Assembly: GCA_031772625.1 (NCBI GenBank)
Contig: CM062804.1
Location: forward strand, 1,020,556,514 to 1,020,620,513
Direction of reading: 5' to 3'
DNA length: 64,000 bases
Source: Pinus tabuliformis
Lineage: Eukaryota > Streptophyta > Pinopsida > Pinales > Pinaceae
A program made the translations under genes and the position numbers. Of the stretch, positions 34,532 through 46,439 are shown piece by piece. Within the stretch, counting starts at the first letter, position 1, and each line of letters begins with the position of its first letter. The notes under the pieces are model-generated. The model did no database searches, was not told the DNA's origin, and saw only the letters and a program-made list of their open reading frames with translations.

Positions 34532-36269
34532 GTTATTTGTGTAATTTTCTCAGTCAATGGAGTGGGAAAGGTCTGTAGCTTTTGTGCAATTTTTTAGGGG
34601 AGTGAGTCTCATGGTGACTGCCCAATTAAACTCTCCATTTGACCAGTAGGAAGGTTGGTTGATTTGCTTGCAGGCATCGCATATTGAGATGGCTTGCTGA
34701 GGAACCTTTGCATTGTTTCGGATGATAGCTGGTCTGATCGATTTCAGGATTGTGCAGTGCAGGTGGCCTAGAGACAACCTCAACCTCTGCACAATTTTTG
34801 GCAGTAGTACATTTTCACTGAGGGTTGAAACTATGGAAGGCATCTCAACAAAGATCTGGCTGTTGGAGGGTGATCCAGTCGTTATAATTTTAGAAAAATG
34901 ACTAAGTGTGTGAGCAATTGAACTTGTGCATACACAACCTTGAGAACACACAATTAACATGACTCAACGACAAGAAACCTCAAACCATCAAGACAATATA
35001 TACTCAGTGTGACTGACCGACAGTGTGAGTGACAAATGCGACACTTATGATAGATCGTTGAATGACCACGACGACGCTTGTGCGACAGTCCATAAAATGT
35101 CGTGTGTGAGTGCAATGGATGTTTACATAGAAAACACAACTCAAAGACAACCTTCAACATAGCTAGAATGAGGTCACAAGAATGACATAGAAATCAACAT
35201 GAGAAAGACGATAGTTGGACGAACAAGTGAAATAGAATCAAGACATGTAGAAGAAACACATAAAATGACTTTCATGTTTGCGCACATGCATGTTACTAAG
35301 GACATGGTTATATGACAATGACAAGTAGTCCTACAAACTAAACTAAGAAGTGTACTTTGAAAGATGTTCCATACTTACAAACTTACCCTCAAGATGATCA
35401 TGCATCCGATGGAGTTTGCATGTGGTCCTAATCATTTCCATTACTCAAACCCTTGGTCCTTCTCCTCAACTCCTTGGAAGTGATTTTAGCATGTCACCTT
35501 TTCCTGTAGTCACTGATAGGTAGATCTACACAATTTCAGTGGACAATGACTATTGCCGGAATGAGGCCCTAGGAGGCCCGTTTACACAATATTTTCATGC
35601 AAGAATGATAAGACAACTTGGACAACACTGCGCAGTTTTGAGACTCAAAGTAGTGCTATAGGATAGGGGTCCTTGGAGGACACCTCTGCACAATTTATAA
35701 GTGCATTGCAGTTGGATTTCTCTACGCATTTCTGGAGAGTAGTGCTGGTTGGGGCCTCTGCAGGCTACAAAGTTTCAGTAGGCAAGGAAGGTTGGTATCT
35801 CTGCGCATTGTGGGGTTTCAACAAGCAAGGGAGGTTGGTATCTATGTGCACTATGGGGTTTTAGTAGGTAAGAGAGGAAGCTTGATGGTTGTAGAAACAA
35901 AGTGCATAGTTTCAGGAAGCTGGATGAGGCTAGGTTGGTTGGGAAAATGGCTAAGTGTGAGACCAGTGAAATATATACAAACATTGATAGGACTCGACTA
36001 TGATCACACAGAGACACTTAGTGACACAACATAAACCATCCAGAATGCATAATATATACTTTTCTTGATGCAACAACCTTCGTGATGTGAGTTCTTAGGT
36101 GAGTGTGAAACATTTCTATGCGATGAAAACCACTCATATGCACACAATTCCCTTGAAGCAAGACGACACCCCCTTTGCATGACCAACAACAACCCTTGTG
36201 CCCAAATATGACACATGTTTCATGAAGATGAGAATGCAGAAAACTCTTAAGATCAAGGAGGGGAGCATG
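34532..36269. other. No gene recognised; contains a 43 bp tandem repeat
   Basis: Only short open frames. Phrases such as AAATG(A/G)CTAAGTGTG occur near 34897 and 35947, hinting at an older internal duplication. See 35773-35890 for the tandem repeat. Confidence 0.4.
35773..35890. repeat. 43 bp tandem repeat, about 2.7 copies
   Basis: Copies begin at 35773, 35816 and 35859 (exact 43 bp spacing), each like TTTCAGTAGGCAAGGAAGG followed by TTGGTATCT.TG.GCA.T.TGGGG. The third copy is partial. Confidence 0.8.
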
Positions 36270-36385
36270 AAATCATGATCTTACCAATCAAGCGACCAAG
36301 GATAATCGGTCGCAGGATTTGAGGTAAGCTACAAAATTTGCATACGAGCCAAACTTTTGGAGGGTGGTTGTAGCCGCTACAACAA
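36270..36385 (-). pseudogene. Gene D accessory protein, 3' piece beyond element B
   Basis: Removing element B (with one copy of AAAGG) joins the frame at 44090 to this stretch. The minus-strand sense continues from ...IKELWDDL into FVVAATTTLQKFGSYANFV and on to a stop near 36270. This supports B having inserted inside the coding region of gene D. Confidence 0.5.
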
Positions 36386-36390
36386 AAAGG
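36386..36390. repeat. Target site duplication AAAGG, left copy (element B)
   Basis: Repeated at 44085-44089, flanking the element B LTRs exactly. Confidence 0.9.
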
Positions 36391-37886
36391 TGATCCAAAT
36401 TAGATCCTAGGATAATCTCTAAGTTTTCATGAACTCTTTAAAAATCATGCCAAAGTTTCAAAGTCTTATAACGATCAAGCTTATCAGAAATATCTTTGTA
36501 ACAGTTTCAATTTGTGACCAGCACGGAGCAATGAGGACCCTCAATCAAGCGTGCAGACTGTTGACCCATGATAACACACATTGTTGCAAATTGGCAAATC
36601 TAGAGGTCATTTCAAGAAACGGGGGTAGTTTTTGATATGCAATTAGTGACAAGTCGCTAATCACATATCACAGGGAAAACCCCTCAAAGAAGGAAAACCC
36701 CCCAGCACCCAGACCCGGAATAATTGTAAAATGCGGAAAAATATCGTTCTAATTCCATCAGACGTGGGGTCCCATAAAAACCAGCAAAATATCGGAAGGG
36801 CTTCACACAGTAACTGGTTTCAATCAAGTCCCACCCGATGCCACACAATGGGTGACACGTGTCTGGTGGAAGAGAGAGAAAACCGCTCACATTGGGCGGA
36901 TAAAAATCGTGTTACTTATATGCCCAATATGGATGATGACCATAGGATTTGGAGGCTCCAGATCAACGGAAAAGATGCGTTCCGATGGATGACCATATTT
37001 GACGGGGTCAACAGGAAAAGTTGTATAGGATCTGAAGTTCGATGTGGACGATGCATTGGCAGAAGGTCGTGTTTTGTGGGCATTCTTTGAGTTAACGGAT
37101 TAAACGGTTGTTTAGAAAATGTCCAAGAGAACTGACACTCAGTTTGTTATGGAATAGGTGGCCACCTCCCTGTGAGGCGATATATAGTGATGATTACGCA
37201 AAACGAAGGGATTCAGATGGATAGAGGCAAGGGAACTGGAAAGTCAGGAAGCGGAAACGAATAGTCAAAAACCGGATTAGATTTAAAGCCACGAACTGAC
37301 AGAGAGAGCAGTAAGCAGTAAAGTAGTAGGGAAGAAACATAGTAAGCTAAGAGTAGAGAGAAGAAGCCGAGCTGACCTGCAAAAGCAAAGGCAACATCGA
37401 GCTAGAGAGAGTCGAAGAGCCTGTGTACTCCAGAGAAGGCTTAAGAGGTTCAAGTGAACTACTTTATATATGCTTGTCATGTATGAGTCTCAATTTGGGC
37501 TCATACCACTGTGACCTATACAGGTCTAGAGTCAGTAAAGAGAGTCTGTGTACTCCAGAGACTTAGGGGATCCAAGTACAGTCTTACTAATTTATATCTG
37601 TTGTGTGAGACTCAAATTGAGCTCACCATTGTAAAAAATCTGCTTTGAAAACATAATCGAGAGGCCACCACTGAAGGCTGGACCGAGAGACGTAGCCCAG
37701 GTGTATTGGGTGAACTCCTTATTAAACTTATTGTGTTTATATGTTTGCCTATTATGTTTTCTTTAAATACTTCATTTCCTGTGTACTCTTTAATCTTATC
37801 AATCCGTTGCACAAAGTAACATAGGCAAATCCATGCACATGAGTCTGTAATACCTTAATTATTTGTCTTAGATCAATTCCAGATCA
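36391..37886 (+). repeat. 5' LTR of element B
   Basis: 1,496 bp, TGATCC...AGATCA. A TATATAG motif at 37181-37187 is a likely promoter; the 3' LTR has a changed version (TTATACAG). Confidence 0.93.
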
Positions 37887-37888
37887 AA

Positions 37889-37900
37889 TGGTATCAGAGC
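37889..37900 (+). promoter_or_regulatory. Primer binding site, initiator tRNA-Met (element B)
   Basis: TGGTATCAGAGC, two bases after the 5' LTR: the exact standard iMet site. Confidence 0.93.
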
Positions 37901-37956
37901 TCTAGGTTACTAAGGCTAGACAAGCTTGTGTTGGATTTTGTGGATTTTGTTGTTGA

Positions 37957-39200
37957 ATGCTAACTAGGACAAAGCTCAAATTAGGAGAAGGAGAGTTGGT
38001 TGAAGCTAACCCAGAAATTGGAAGAGTCTATCCTAAGACGAAAATGGCAGAAGAAAGTCCCTTGGAATCAGACTCCCAATTCATGGATAGTTTCATGACC
38101 ATGAGTGCCATGGTAGAAGAAATGTATAGAGAACTTAAGAAAGGTAGAGATGAAGATTCATCAAACTCCAAAAAATATAAAGAAGCAGAAGAATCTCTCC
38201 TCCATGACCATTCTAATGACAAAGGGAAAGAAGAAAAACTTCCCACACTTCTTGATAGTCCTGAAAATAAAAAGAAGAAAGCATCTTTAATCAAATTAGA
38301 TGTTAAATTTTATTTGTCGATATATGATGGAGAGTTGAAAGTAGAGAAGTTGGATAATTGGATTAGACAGATTGATGTATATTGCAAGGTGCAGAGCATT
38401 GACTCAGAGAAAAGTAAGATTCAACTGGCCAGCCTACAGCTTGGAGGAACTGCCTTGGTATGGTGGGAAGGCAGAACACAAGCTGACATGAAGAAACATG
38501 GTAAAATTATTTATGTCTAGAGTGAATTTGTTTCTGCAATTAAAAAGAAATTCTATCCACTAGATTATATGTAGCAGGCTATGATGAGTTGGCAAACTAT
38601 TCGCCTATTGAAAGGGCAAAGTGTACAAAGTTACACATAAGAATCTAGAAAAAGAGTTTTGATTGTAGGAATTTATTTAGACTCACCTGAAACTCTGCTG
38701 AAACATATAGGTGGTCTACACAGCTATTTAAAGCACACCATTCTCATGTTTAATCCCACTAGCATAGATGAGGTATCTGTTCAGGCTACTCATCTGGAGG
38801 CTAGAGGTAAGAATGTGAACCCAAAAGTTGGGGGATCATCAAAACCCACTGCAAGCAAAAGCAAGGAAAAGAGAAAATAGAAATGGAAAGAGAGGAAGAC
38901 AAATACTATACAAAAGACCAATTCTTCATGCACCCACTGTAAAAAGGATGGGCATGATGATGAACACTGTTGGATTCTACATCCGAAGCTAAGGCCCAAG
39001 AAGTACGATGGAAAAAAGAAGAAGACTGTTGTAGCTATTTAGAAGGATTTGGGGTTAGACTCAGGGGATGAAACAACAATCACAGCCACAGGTATAAAAG
39101 GTAAAAATTCCGAAGCATCTATTAGTAATTCTACACAATCTACTGATAATGAAGAAAATGAGAGGAAAAGACATGAGCTTTTTCATATTAGAGTTATTTC
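37957..39200 (+). pseudogene. gag: gag of element B
   Basis: ATG at 37957 begins MLTRTKLKLGEGELVE. 187 codons are open, then stops occur at 38518, near 38572, 38638 and 38878, and near 39040, with the reading sense continuing between them. Recognisable parts: an acidic/Lys-rich N-terminus; a capsid segment from KLDNWIRQIDVYCKVQ through GGTALVWWEGRTQ to FYPLDYM; and a CX2CX4HX4C zinc knuckle (CTHCKKDGHDDEHC) at 38929-38970. It is the structural protein of the element and closely related to the fragment at 3757-4234. The frame passes to the protease by a frameshift near 39195. Confidence 0.88.
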
Positions 39201-39662
39201 CAAGCATCAAAGATTGATACTTTGTTTGATAGTGGCTCACAAGTAAACTTAATTTCTGAAGCAATTGTAAAGAAGTTGGGATTGCTAACTACACCTCACA
39301 GGAAGCCATATCCATTGGGTTGGGTATGTGATAAAGCAAATCTACAAGTGACTAGACAATGTAAACTTAGGTTTTCTTTTGGGTCAGCATTTGTAGATGA
39401 GGTTGAGTTAGATATAGTTCCCTTTGATATATGTGGAATTGTTTTAGGAAGTCCTTACTTGTACGATAGAAAATCCATTTTCTATAGAGAAAACAACAAG
39501 TATCAACTCTTTAAAGATGGAATTGAATATATTGTAAGAGCTCATAAACTCAAGAATAATTATACTCTCATAAACTCGGGCCAGATAAAAATAATTGTAA
39601 ATACATGCAAACAATTTTTATTGATGGTTGTAAAGGAAAAGAAACCTGATAAATGTATTTGA
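39200..39662 (+). pseudogene. pol: Aspartic protease of element B
   Basis: The active-site segment DTLFDSGSQVNLISEAIVKK carries an intact DSG triad (about 39216). The flap and second half follow (LDIVPFDICGIVLGSPYLYD). The 39222-39662 stretch is open for 146 codons. It is broken from gag by a frameshift and from RT by stops after 39662. It would cleave the Gag-Pol polyprotein. Confidence 0.85.
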
Positions 39663-40515
39663 GGGTTGTAATGCTAAACAACAAGCTGATTTAGAAAAAG
39701 TTGTTTTAGAATATGATATACTATTTCAAGAACCTAAAGATCTACCACGCAAAAAGTAAATAGTACATGATATTAATTTGCAGCAAGATGCTGCATTGTC
39801 TAACATCGGAATATACAGGTTGTCTGCTTTAGAGAATGCAAAAATCAAGAAGCATGTACAGGAGCTACTCGAGAAAGGGTTCATAAGACCTAGCACATCA
39901 CCATGTGGGTCTCCAATTGTCTTGGTGAGAAAGAAAGATGGCTCATGGAGAATGTGCATTGATTACCGAGCACTAAATAAGATAACAATAAAAAATCATT
40001 ATCCCCTTCCTCCCATAGATGATCTGTTAGATCAGTTTAAAGAAGTTTTTTACTTTTGCAAGTTGGACTTGCATAGTGGCTACCATCAGGTCAGAGTTGC
40101 AGAGCAAGATGAACGAAAGACTGCTTTCAAAACAAAGAGAGATTGTATGAGTGGTTACTTATGCCTTTTGGCTTGACTAATGCTCCTGCTACTTTCATGA
40201 GAGTAATGAATGATGTACTCAAGCATTTTATTGATGATTTTGTCATTGTATATTTAGATGACATTATTATATTTAGTAAAACATGGGAAGAACATTTGAA
40301 GCATGTAAAGCAGACTCTAGATGTTTTGAAAAGAGAAAATCTTTATGTTAAGTTATCAAAATGTGAATTTGGCAAAACATCTTTGAATTATTTGGGTCAT
40401 ATTGTAGAGGGTGGTGAATTGAAGATAGATCCCTCTAAGGTTGCAGTCATTGTAAACTGGCCTAAACCCAAATCTGCTACAGAAGTTAGAAGCTTCCTAG
40501 GAGCAGCATAGTATT
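39663..40515 (+). pseudogene. pol: Reverse transcriptase of element B
   Basis: Palm and fingers motifs are in order: [61 protein letters not shown], then after a frameshift near 40140 [17 protein letters not shown], the catalytic YLDD at 40251-40262, and [17 protein letters not shown]. Both catalytic Asp pairs appear intact, but the frameshift and stops near 39758 and 40511 break the frame. Confidence 0.93.
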
Positions 40516-41095
40516 AGAGAAAGTTTATTGCTAACTTTTCGCTGATTGTAGCTTCCTTACATGCTTTAACAGTATTGAAAAAGGTGTTTCAGTGGGGAGG
40601 AAAATAGCAGAAAGCCTTCGACACCTTAAAAGAAAAGATTAGTACAGCACCAGTACTAGCACTGCCTGATCTTCAAAGACCTTTTGAGATTGAAATAGAT
40701 GCCAGTGACTATGCCATGGGAGCAGTGGTGATGCAGCACGGTAAACCCATATGTTATCATTCTGAGACATTTAATTCTGCAGTATTTAATTATCCCACAT
40801 ATGATAAAGAATTGTATGCATTAGTACAAAGTGTGAAAAAGTGGAAACATTACCTAATGGCAAAGAGACAGTTATACATATTGATCATCAACCACTTCAA
40901 TATTTACACTCACAAACTAAGTTGCAACAATCAAGACACTATAGGTGGATGGGTTTTCTACAACAGTTGCATCTTGCCATCAGATATAAAAAGGGCATAC
41001 ACAATAAAGTTGAAGATATGTTGTCCAGACCAATCATAAATGCATCTACTATACTTACGCATAAGTCAGTTTTGCATGAAAGCTACATTGAATAG
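40516..41095 (+). pseudogene. pol: RNase H of element B
   Basis: FEIEIDASDYAMGAVVMQHG, then PICYHSETFNSAVFNYPTYD, KELYALVQSVKKWKHYL, a frameshift near 40860, HIDHQPLQYLHSQTKLQQ and the end IHNKVEDMLSRP. This is the typical Ty3/gypsy RNase H with conserved Asp and Glu residues. A stop near 40606 separates it from RT. Confidence 0.9.
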
Positions 41096-42523
41096 TATGC
41101 TCAAGATATAGATTTTAAAGATGTATATGCAACTTTAAGTCGTGGCAAACAAGTAGAAGAATTTGACGGTCATGTTAAGGACCAACTCTTGTATCATTTT
41201 GGAAAGTTATGCATTCCTCAAACTGAAAGAGTAAAGATAATTAGGGAGGCACATACTTCCCTGATATCAGGTCATTTTGGTGTAAGTAAAACAATTTCAC
41301 AGCTGCAAATATTTTGTTATTGGCCAAAAAGGAATGAAATAGTTTCTAGATATGTAATAGGGTGTACCATCTGTGCTAAAAGCAAGCCCAGCAACAGAAA
41401 ACTAGGCTTGTACACTCCACTACCAGTTCCTTCTCATCCTTGGGAAACTGTTTCCATGGACTTCGTTGGGGGACTGCCTAAATCTACGAAAGGTCATGAC
41501 TATTTATATGTTATTATGGATAGGTTTAGTAAAATATGTATTTTAATACCTTGTAAAAAATAGATTACAGTTGAACAAATAGCAAAGTTGTTCTTTCAGC
41601 ATGTATGAGTTCATTTTGGACTACCCACTTCCATTGTATCTGATCGAGATTCCCAATTTGTTGGGAAATTTCGGTCGAGTCTATGGGAATTGATGGACAC
41701 CAAACTGAAGAAGAGCACAACTTTTCATCCACAAATAGATGGCCAAATAGAGGTGGTCAATGGGACAATGATCTAGTTGCTCAGAGGCTATTGCAGCAAG
41801 CATCCCAAACTTTGGGATGAACATTTATGTTATGTGCAACATGCTTACAACCGAGCTAAACATTCTTCTACACAGAGATCTCCTTTTGAGACCTGTTTTG
41901 GTTTCACACCAAGGTCTCCCTTGGATTTTGTCTTTGGTAAAGATGTAGCGGTTGATGGACACAGTGATGTAGACAAGGCAACCAAGTTCATTGAACAAAT
42001 CCAAGAGATTCACCTGGCAGTACAGGAACAACTAGAAAAGAGCCAAGCCAAGTACAAGGTAAGGCATGATAAGCATCAGATTGAGCATAGTTTCCAATTT
42101 GGTGATCAAGTCTGGTTGTATATCAGCAAAGACAGAATGCAAGGTGAAGGTAAAAAGCTAAAGCCAATATGGTATGGACCTTTCAAGATACTTGAGAAAA
42201 TTGGTGAGAATGCTTTTTGCCTTGATTTTCCAACTTACATGCACATCTATTCAATAGTTAATGCAGAAATCTTGAGACTATTTGAACCTTCATTAATTGA
42301 AGATCTCGAAGAGCAGAGTCAATTGCCTTCTATTGATGATCTATTGCCTGAACATCTCAATGAATTGCAGAAAGATACAGTTCTGGACAAGAAGGTGAGG
42401 GCTATACACAGAAGGGATGTTGAGTACGTCAAGATTCGACTCAAGGGTTCAAAACCAAGTAGTGCAAGATGGATAGAAATTGGGCAGGTGAGGAATCTAT
42501 ATCCTCACTTAATTGATGCTTAA
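41096..42523 (+). pseudogene. pol: Integrase of element B with chromodomain-like tail
   Basis: Zinc-binding HHCC: EAHTSLISGHFG and CTICAKSK. Catalytic core: SMDFVGGLPKSTKG, SDRDSQFVGKF and HPQIDGQIEVVN, supplying D, D and E with 35 residues between the last two. Stops occur at 41561, near 41606 and near 41774. The final 248 codons (41777-42523) are open and hold the GPY/F-like region (KPIWYGPFKILEKIGENAF) and a C-terminal segment (VRAIHRRDVEYVKIRLKGS ... ARWIEI) that resembles a degenerate chromodomain. In chromoviruses such a tail directs insertion to particular chromatin. Confidence 0.88.
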
Positions 42524-42572
42524 AACCCAACTTTTGGGGGTCCAAAAGCTTTTTTTCAGTCAGGGAAGGCCA

Positions 42573-44084
42573 TCATCCAAATTGGATCCTAGAACACTCT
42601 CTAAGTTTTCATGAACTATTTAAAAATCATGCCAAAGTTAAAAGTCTTATAACGATCAAGCTTATCGGATATATCCTCGTAACAATTGCAATTTGTGACT
42701 AGTGCAGAGCAACGAGGACCCTCGGTCAAGCGCGCAAACCGTCGGCCCATGGTAACGCGCGCTGTTGCAAATTGGAAAATCCAGAGGTCATTTCAAGAAA
42801 TGGGGGTAGTTTTTGATATGCGATTAGCGACAAGTCACTAATCGCATATCACAGGGCAAACCCCTCAAAGAAGGAAAAGCCTTAAGCGCCCGGACCCAGA
42901 ATAATTGTAAAATGTGGAAAAATATCATTCTGATTCCATCAGAGGTAGGGTCCCACAAAAACCGACAGAATATCGGAAGGGCTTCATGCAATAAGTGATT
43001 TCAACAGAGACCTACCCGATGCCACACAATGGGTGACACGCATCCAGTGGAAGAGAGATAAAACTACTCACTTCGGATGGATAAATATCATGTTACTTAT
43101 CCGCTCGATATGGATGATGACCGTAGGATCTCGAGGCTCCAGATCAATGGCAAAGATGCATTTCGATGGATGACCAGATTTGACAGGGTAAATATGTAGA
43201 GTTATATAAGATTTGAAGTCCGATGTTGATGATGCATTGGCAAAAGGTCGTGTTTCGAAGGCATTCTTGGAGTTAACAAATTAAACGGTCGTTTCAAAAA
43301 CGTCCAAGAGAACTGAAACTCATTTTGTTATGAAATAGGTGGCCACCTCCTTGTGAGGCATTATACAGTGATGATTACGCAAAACAGAGGGATTCAGATG
43401 GACAGAGGCAGGGGAACTGGAAAGCCGGGAAGTGGAAAATGAACAGTCAGAAAGCATATTGGCTTAAAGCCATGAACTGACAGAGAGAGCAGTAAGAAGT
43501 AAAGTAGTAGGGAAGAAAGTTAGTAAGCTAAGAGCAGAGGGAAGAAGCCGAGCTGACCTGTAGAAGTAAAGGTAGCATCGAGCCAGAGTTAAGATAGAGC
43601 CAGAGAGAGTCGAAGAGTCTGTGTACTCCAAAGAAGGCTTGAGAGGTTCAAGCGAACACCTTTGTATATGCATGTCATGTATGAGTCTTATTTTGGGATC
43701 ATACCACTATGACCCATAGAGGTCCAGAGTCAGTAAAGAGAGTCTTTGTACTCCAGAGACTTGGGGGACCTAAGTACAGTCATACTGATTTATATCTATT
43801 GTGTGAGACTCAAATTGAGCTCACTATTGTAAAAACTCTGCTTTGAAAACATAATAGAGAGGCCACCACTGAAGGCTGGACTGAGAGACGTAGCCCAGGA
43901 GTATTGTGTGAACTCCTTATTAAACTTGTTGTGTTTATATGTTTTCCTGTTATGTTTTCTTTAACTGCTTCATTGCCTGTGTACTTCGCAATCTTATCGA
44001 TCCATTACACAAAGTAACATAGGCACATCCATGCACATGAGTTTGTAATTCCTTAATTGTTTGTCTTAGATCAATTCGAGATCA
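42573..44084 (+). repeat. 3' LTR of element B
   Basis: 1,512 bp partner of 36391-37886. It begins TCATCC instead of TGATCC, so the TG terminus is mutated. The preceding bases (CAGGGAAGGCCA) are a weak polypurine tract. Confidence 0.92.
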
Positions 44085-44089
44085 AAAGG
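44085..44089. repeat. Target site duplication AAAGG, right copy (element B)
   Basis: Same five bases as 36386-36390, directly after ...AGATCA. Confidence 0.9.
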
Positions 44090-45180
44090 TCATCCCATAA
44101 CTCTTTAATCTTTGTCCGTTACTCCTTGATAATATCTGCAATTGACTTATCTCTATCGTCAAGTATTTATTCTTCATGAGACATCTCTTCATCAATATGT
44201 TGTAGGGGTGATTCATTTCCATGCCTAGGTGATTTCTCCATAGCTTCTCCCTAAACTTCTTCAACTGTAGCTTCCTTAGGCAGTCTTTCAACTTGTGACC
44301 CAGTCAAAGGTTTAGGTGTAGGCATGTCTTTCGCTATCTCAGGGGGGAAAACCAATATTTTCCCCTTTTTGTAGGTTTGACAAACGTCTGCCCTAGGTTG
44401 TCTTTTGGTCACTAAAGGTATGCTAGATGAGCCAACCTCTTGTGGTCTAGATGGTGCCAATGGAGTTCTTTGACTGTTAGGTTGACTAGTGGTAGTCATA
44501 AGAGAAGCCGATTGCATGAATGTCTCCCATGGTATATTAATCTGTGAAAGCTGATGAATAACTATGATTTTGACCAAACCATGATGAAATAAACTTTCCT
44601 AGTGATATATCCCTTTTCTTTTCACTTTCTTAGTCATCTTGACTAAGCTCCTAAATAAGTAATGGGGTAGGTTTAAAGGTTTAATGGCACTGAAATGCAT
44701 CAACAACCTTATGTGATACTGATACAACATAAAAAACCTCCCTTCACAATTAAAATACTTCATAATCATATTCATCAAAGGAGCATATCTATCTAATAAT
44801 TTCTTGAAAGGAAAGATATGAGTGGGATCATCTTTGTAGTGTGGTTTTAGGAAGACTTTGTAGTTTTCAATGTCCAAATCCATTCCCTTAAACCAAATTT
44901 CTCCTTGATTGGGAATACTAGTGGTTGAAGCTATAACCTCTACTGATATGATGAAGTCCATCTCTATTATGGTCATCTTATCCCTCTTGAAATTTGTGGT
45001 AAAAAGGCTGGTCAACTTAGCATGGCAGCCTACCTCTTGTATCTTCTCACAAAACCATTGGCAGCCCACATCTTCAAATGACTTTTTGGTGAATGATGAG
45101 GCATTGATCTCTTGCATATGAGTTGGCTCATATCTAGAGATATGCCCTCCTATGTTATACTTCTTCTTCTCACTGGCCAT
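44090..45180 (-). pseudogene. Gene D: accessory protein of the third-frame family
   Basis: A true ATG at 45180 opens 193 codons (MASEKKKYNIGGHISRYEP...), a stop follows near 44599, and the sense continues through a second 108-codon stretch to 44251 and beyond with more stops. The order matches the third frames of elements A and F: IWFKGMDLDIENYK; LNMIMKYFNCEGRFF-like; YHIRLLMHF; LNLPHYLFRSLVKM; HHGLVKIIVIHQL; INIPWETFM; then a Pro/Ser/Thr-rich linker and a charged tail. It is the best view of the N-terminus of this family. No gag or pol lies next to it, so its parent element cannot be named. Element B splits its 3' end. Confidence 0.7.
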
Positions 45181-46439
45181 GCTTTTGGTTTTCTTGATAA
45201 AACCCTAGTTTGATAGGAGGGAAGAGTAGGGTAGGATTGGGAAAATAGGGGAAAAAAGGGAAGCTAGTTTAGGGAAGGGAATGAAGGGGATAGAGATTAG
45301 GAAAATAGGAAAAATCTAGGGAGTAGGGGTAGATGTTAGGGACACTTGGGAAGTGGAATTTCTTGAAATGGATGAGGGAAAGAGGTTAAAAAACCAAAAA
45401 CATAGTCCTAACCCAGAATTTTAGCAAAAGTCTAGCGTGGGCTAGGGTTTTGGGGGAAAATGATGAAAATGAAGGATATGAGTGTGGGAAATTGTTGGGG
45501 GAGGTGTATGAAGTGTGTACAAGGATGTTATGGTAGAAAAAATATGGATTTTGTCACTGAAATGAAGCAAACACTAAGAAAAACAAAGTGTAGCGAAGAA
45601 ACCTTGGGAGAGGGATTTCATCATTTTTTGAAGGAAAGTAATTGCATGAGGATTGATGAGAGGTTATACTTACTTGTTGGAGAGTATTTGGAACCTGTAT
45701 ATTGTTGAATGAACCTTGTTTTGGCTTCCTTTAACCTCCAAACCAAAAGCACAGCGATTTGTCCAGAAGCATAGCATGCTAGGGCAAAAGCGTAGCGTGC
45801 TTGCTGGCAAGGGCTTGGTGATGGAAAAATAATAATTTTGAAGGTTGAGGTGAAGCTCAATGGTGGAGGACAGATCTAGGAAAATGAAATGAAATGTTTG
45901 AATGCTTATATGGTCTCTTTATAGATTGAAAATCAATCTTTTCTTTTGGTGATGGCATGACATCACATGTACCTTTGAGAAATGACATGATGAGGTAGTG
46001 TACTACAGCTTTATTTCTCTTTTTGGAAAGGTTACATCTCCATGTGGGGTAAATACACCTTTGATACCTTTTTAACAAACTTATCCCTAATTACTAACTC
46101 CCATGATGGTGACAATGGTGATGACATGTCTCCCATGTAGATTTTGATGACATGAGCAAATAATGACATCTAATGCATATCTTAACCATGATTTGAAGCT
46201 TCAAACCCTTTAAGTATGGATGTGAATGAGATACTAACCAAAATGATGACCAAGACACTCATTTGATGACTTATCAAAAGGAATGATGACATGACCATGA
46301 TGAGATTTTATGACTTTGAAAATGGAGGGAGTAGTAATGACACCTAGGACATGACTCAAGACTCATTTGACAACTAAGGGGTATGAAATTTTATTTGAAA
46401 ATATAACAATTTGACCTAATAACCCTATCAATCACATGA
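45181..46439. other. 5' flank of gene D, no further gene
   Basis: Minus strand carries CTATAAAG near 45930, about 750 bp upstream of the gene D ATG, a possible promoter. The phrase AAAAGC(G/A)(T/C)AGC recurs between 45745 and 45800. Protease-like sense of element C fades out somewhere between 46440 and 46100. Confidence 0.4.

Larger units (their letters stand above)
36391..44084 (+). mobile_element. Element B: full-length decayed Ty3/gypsy chromovirus-like retrotransposon
   Basis: 7,694 bp on the plus strand: LTR, iMet primer site, gag, protease, RT, RNase H, integrase, LTR, with target duplication AAAGG. The PR-RT-RH-INT order defines Ty3/gypsy. The iMet primer, YLDD polymerase box and a chromodomain-like tail after integrase point to the chromovirus branch. 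At least ten stops and several frameshifts interrupt gag-pol, and the LTRs differ visibly more than those of element A, so it is older and cannot move by itself. Confidence 0.93.

Noticed and set aside
34550-34960. 136-codon minus-strand frame next to element K
   Set aside because: No domain and no homologue in the window; its starting region has no supporting promoter or neighbouring gene context.
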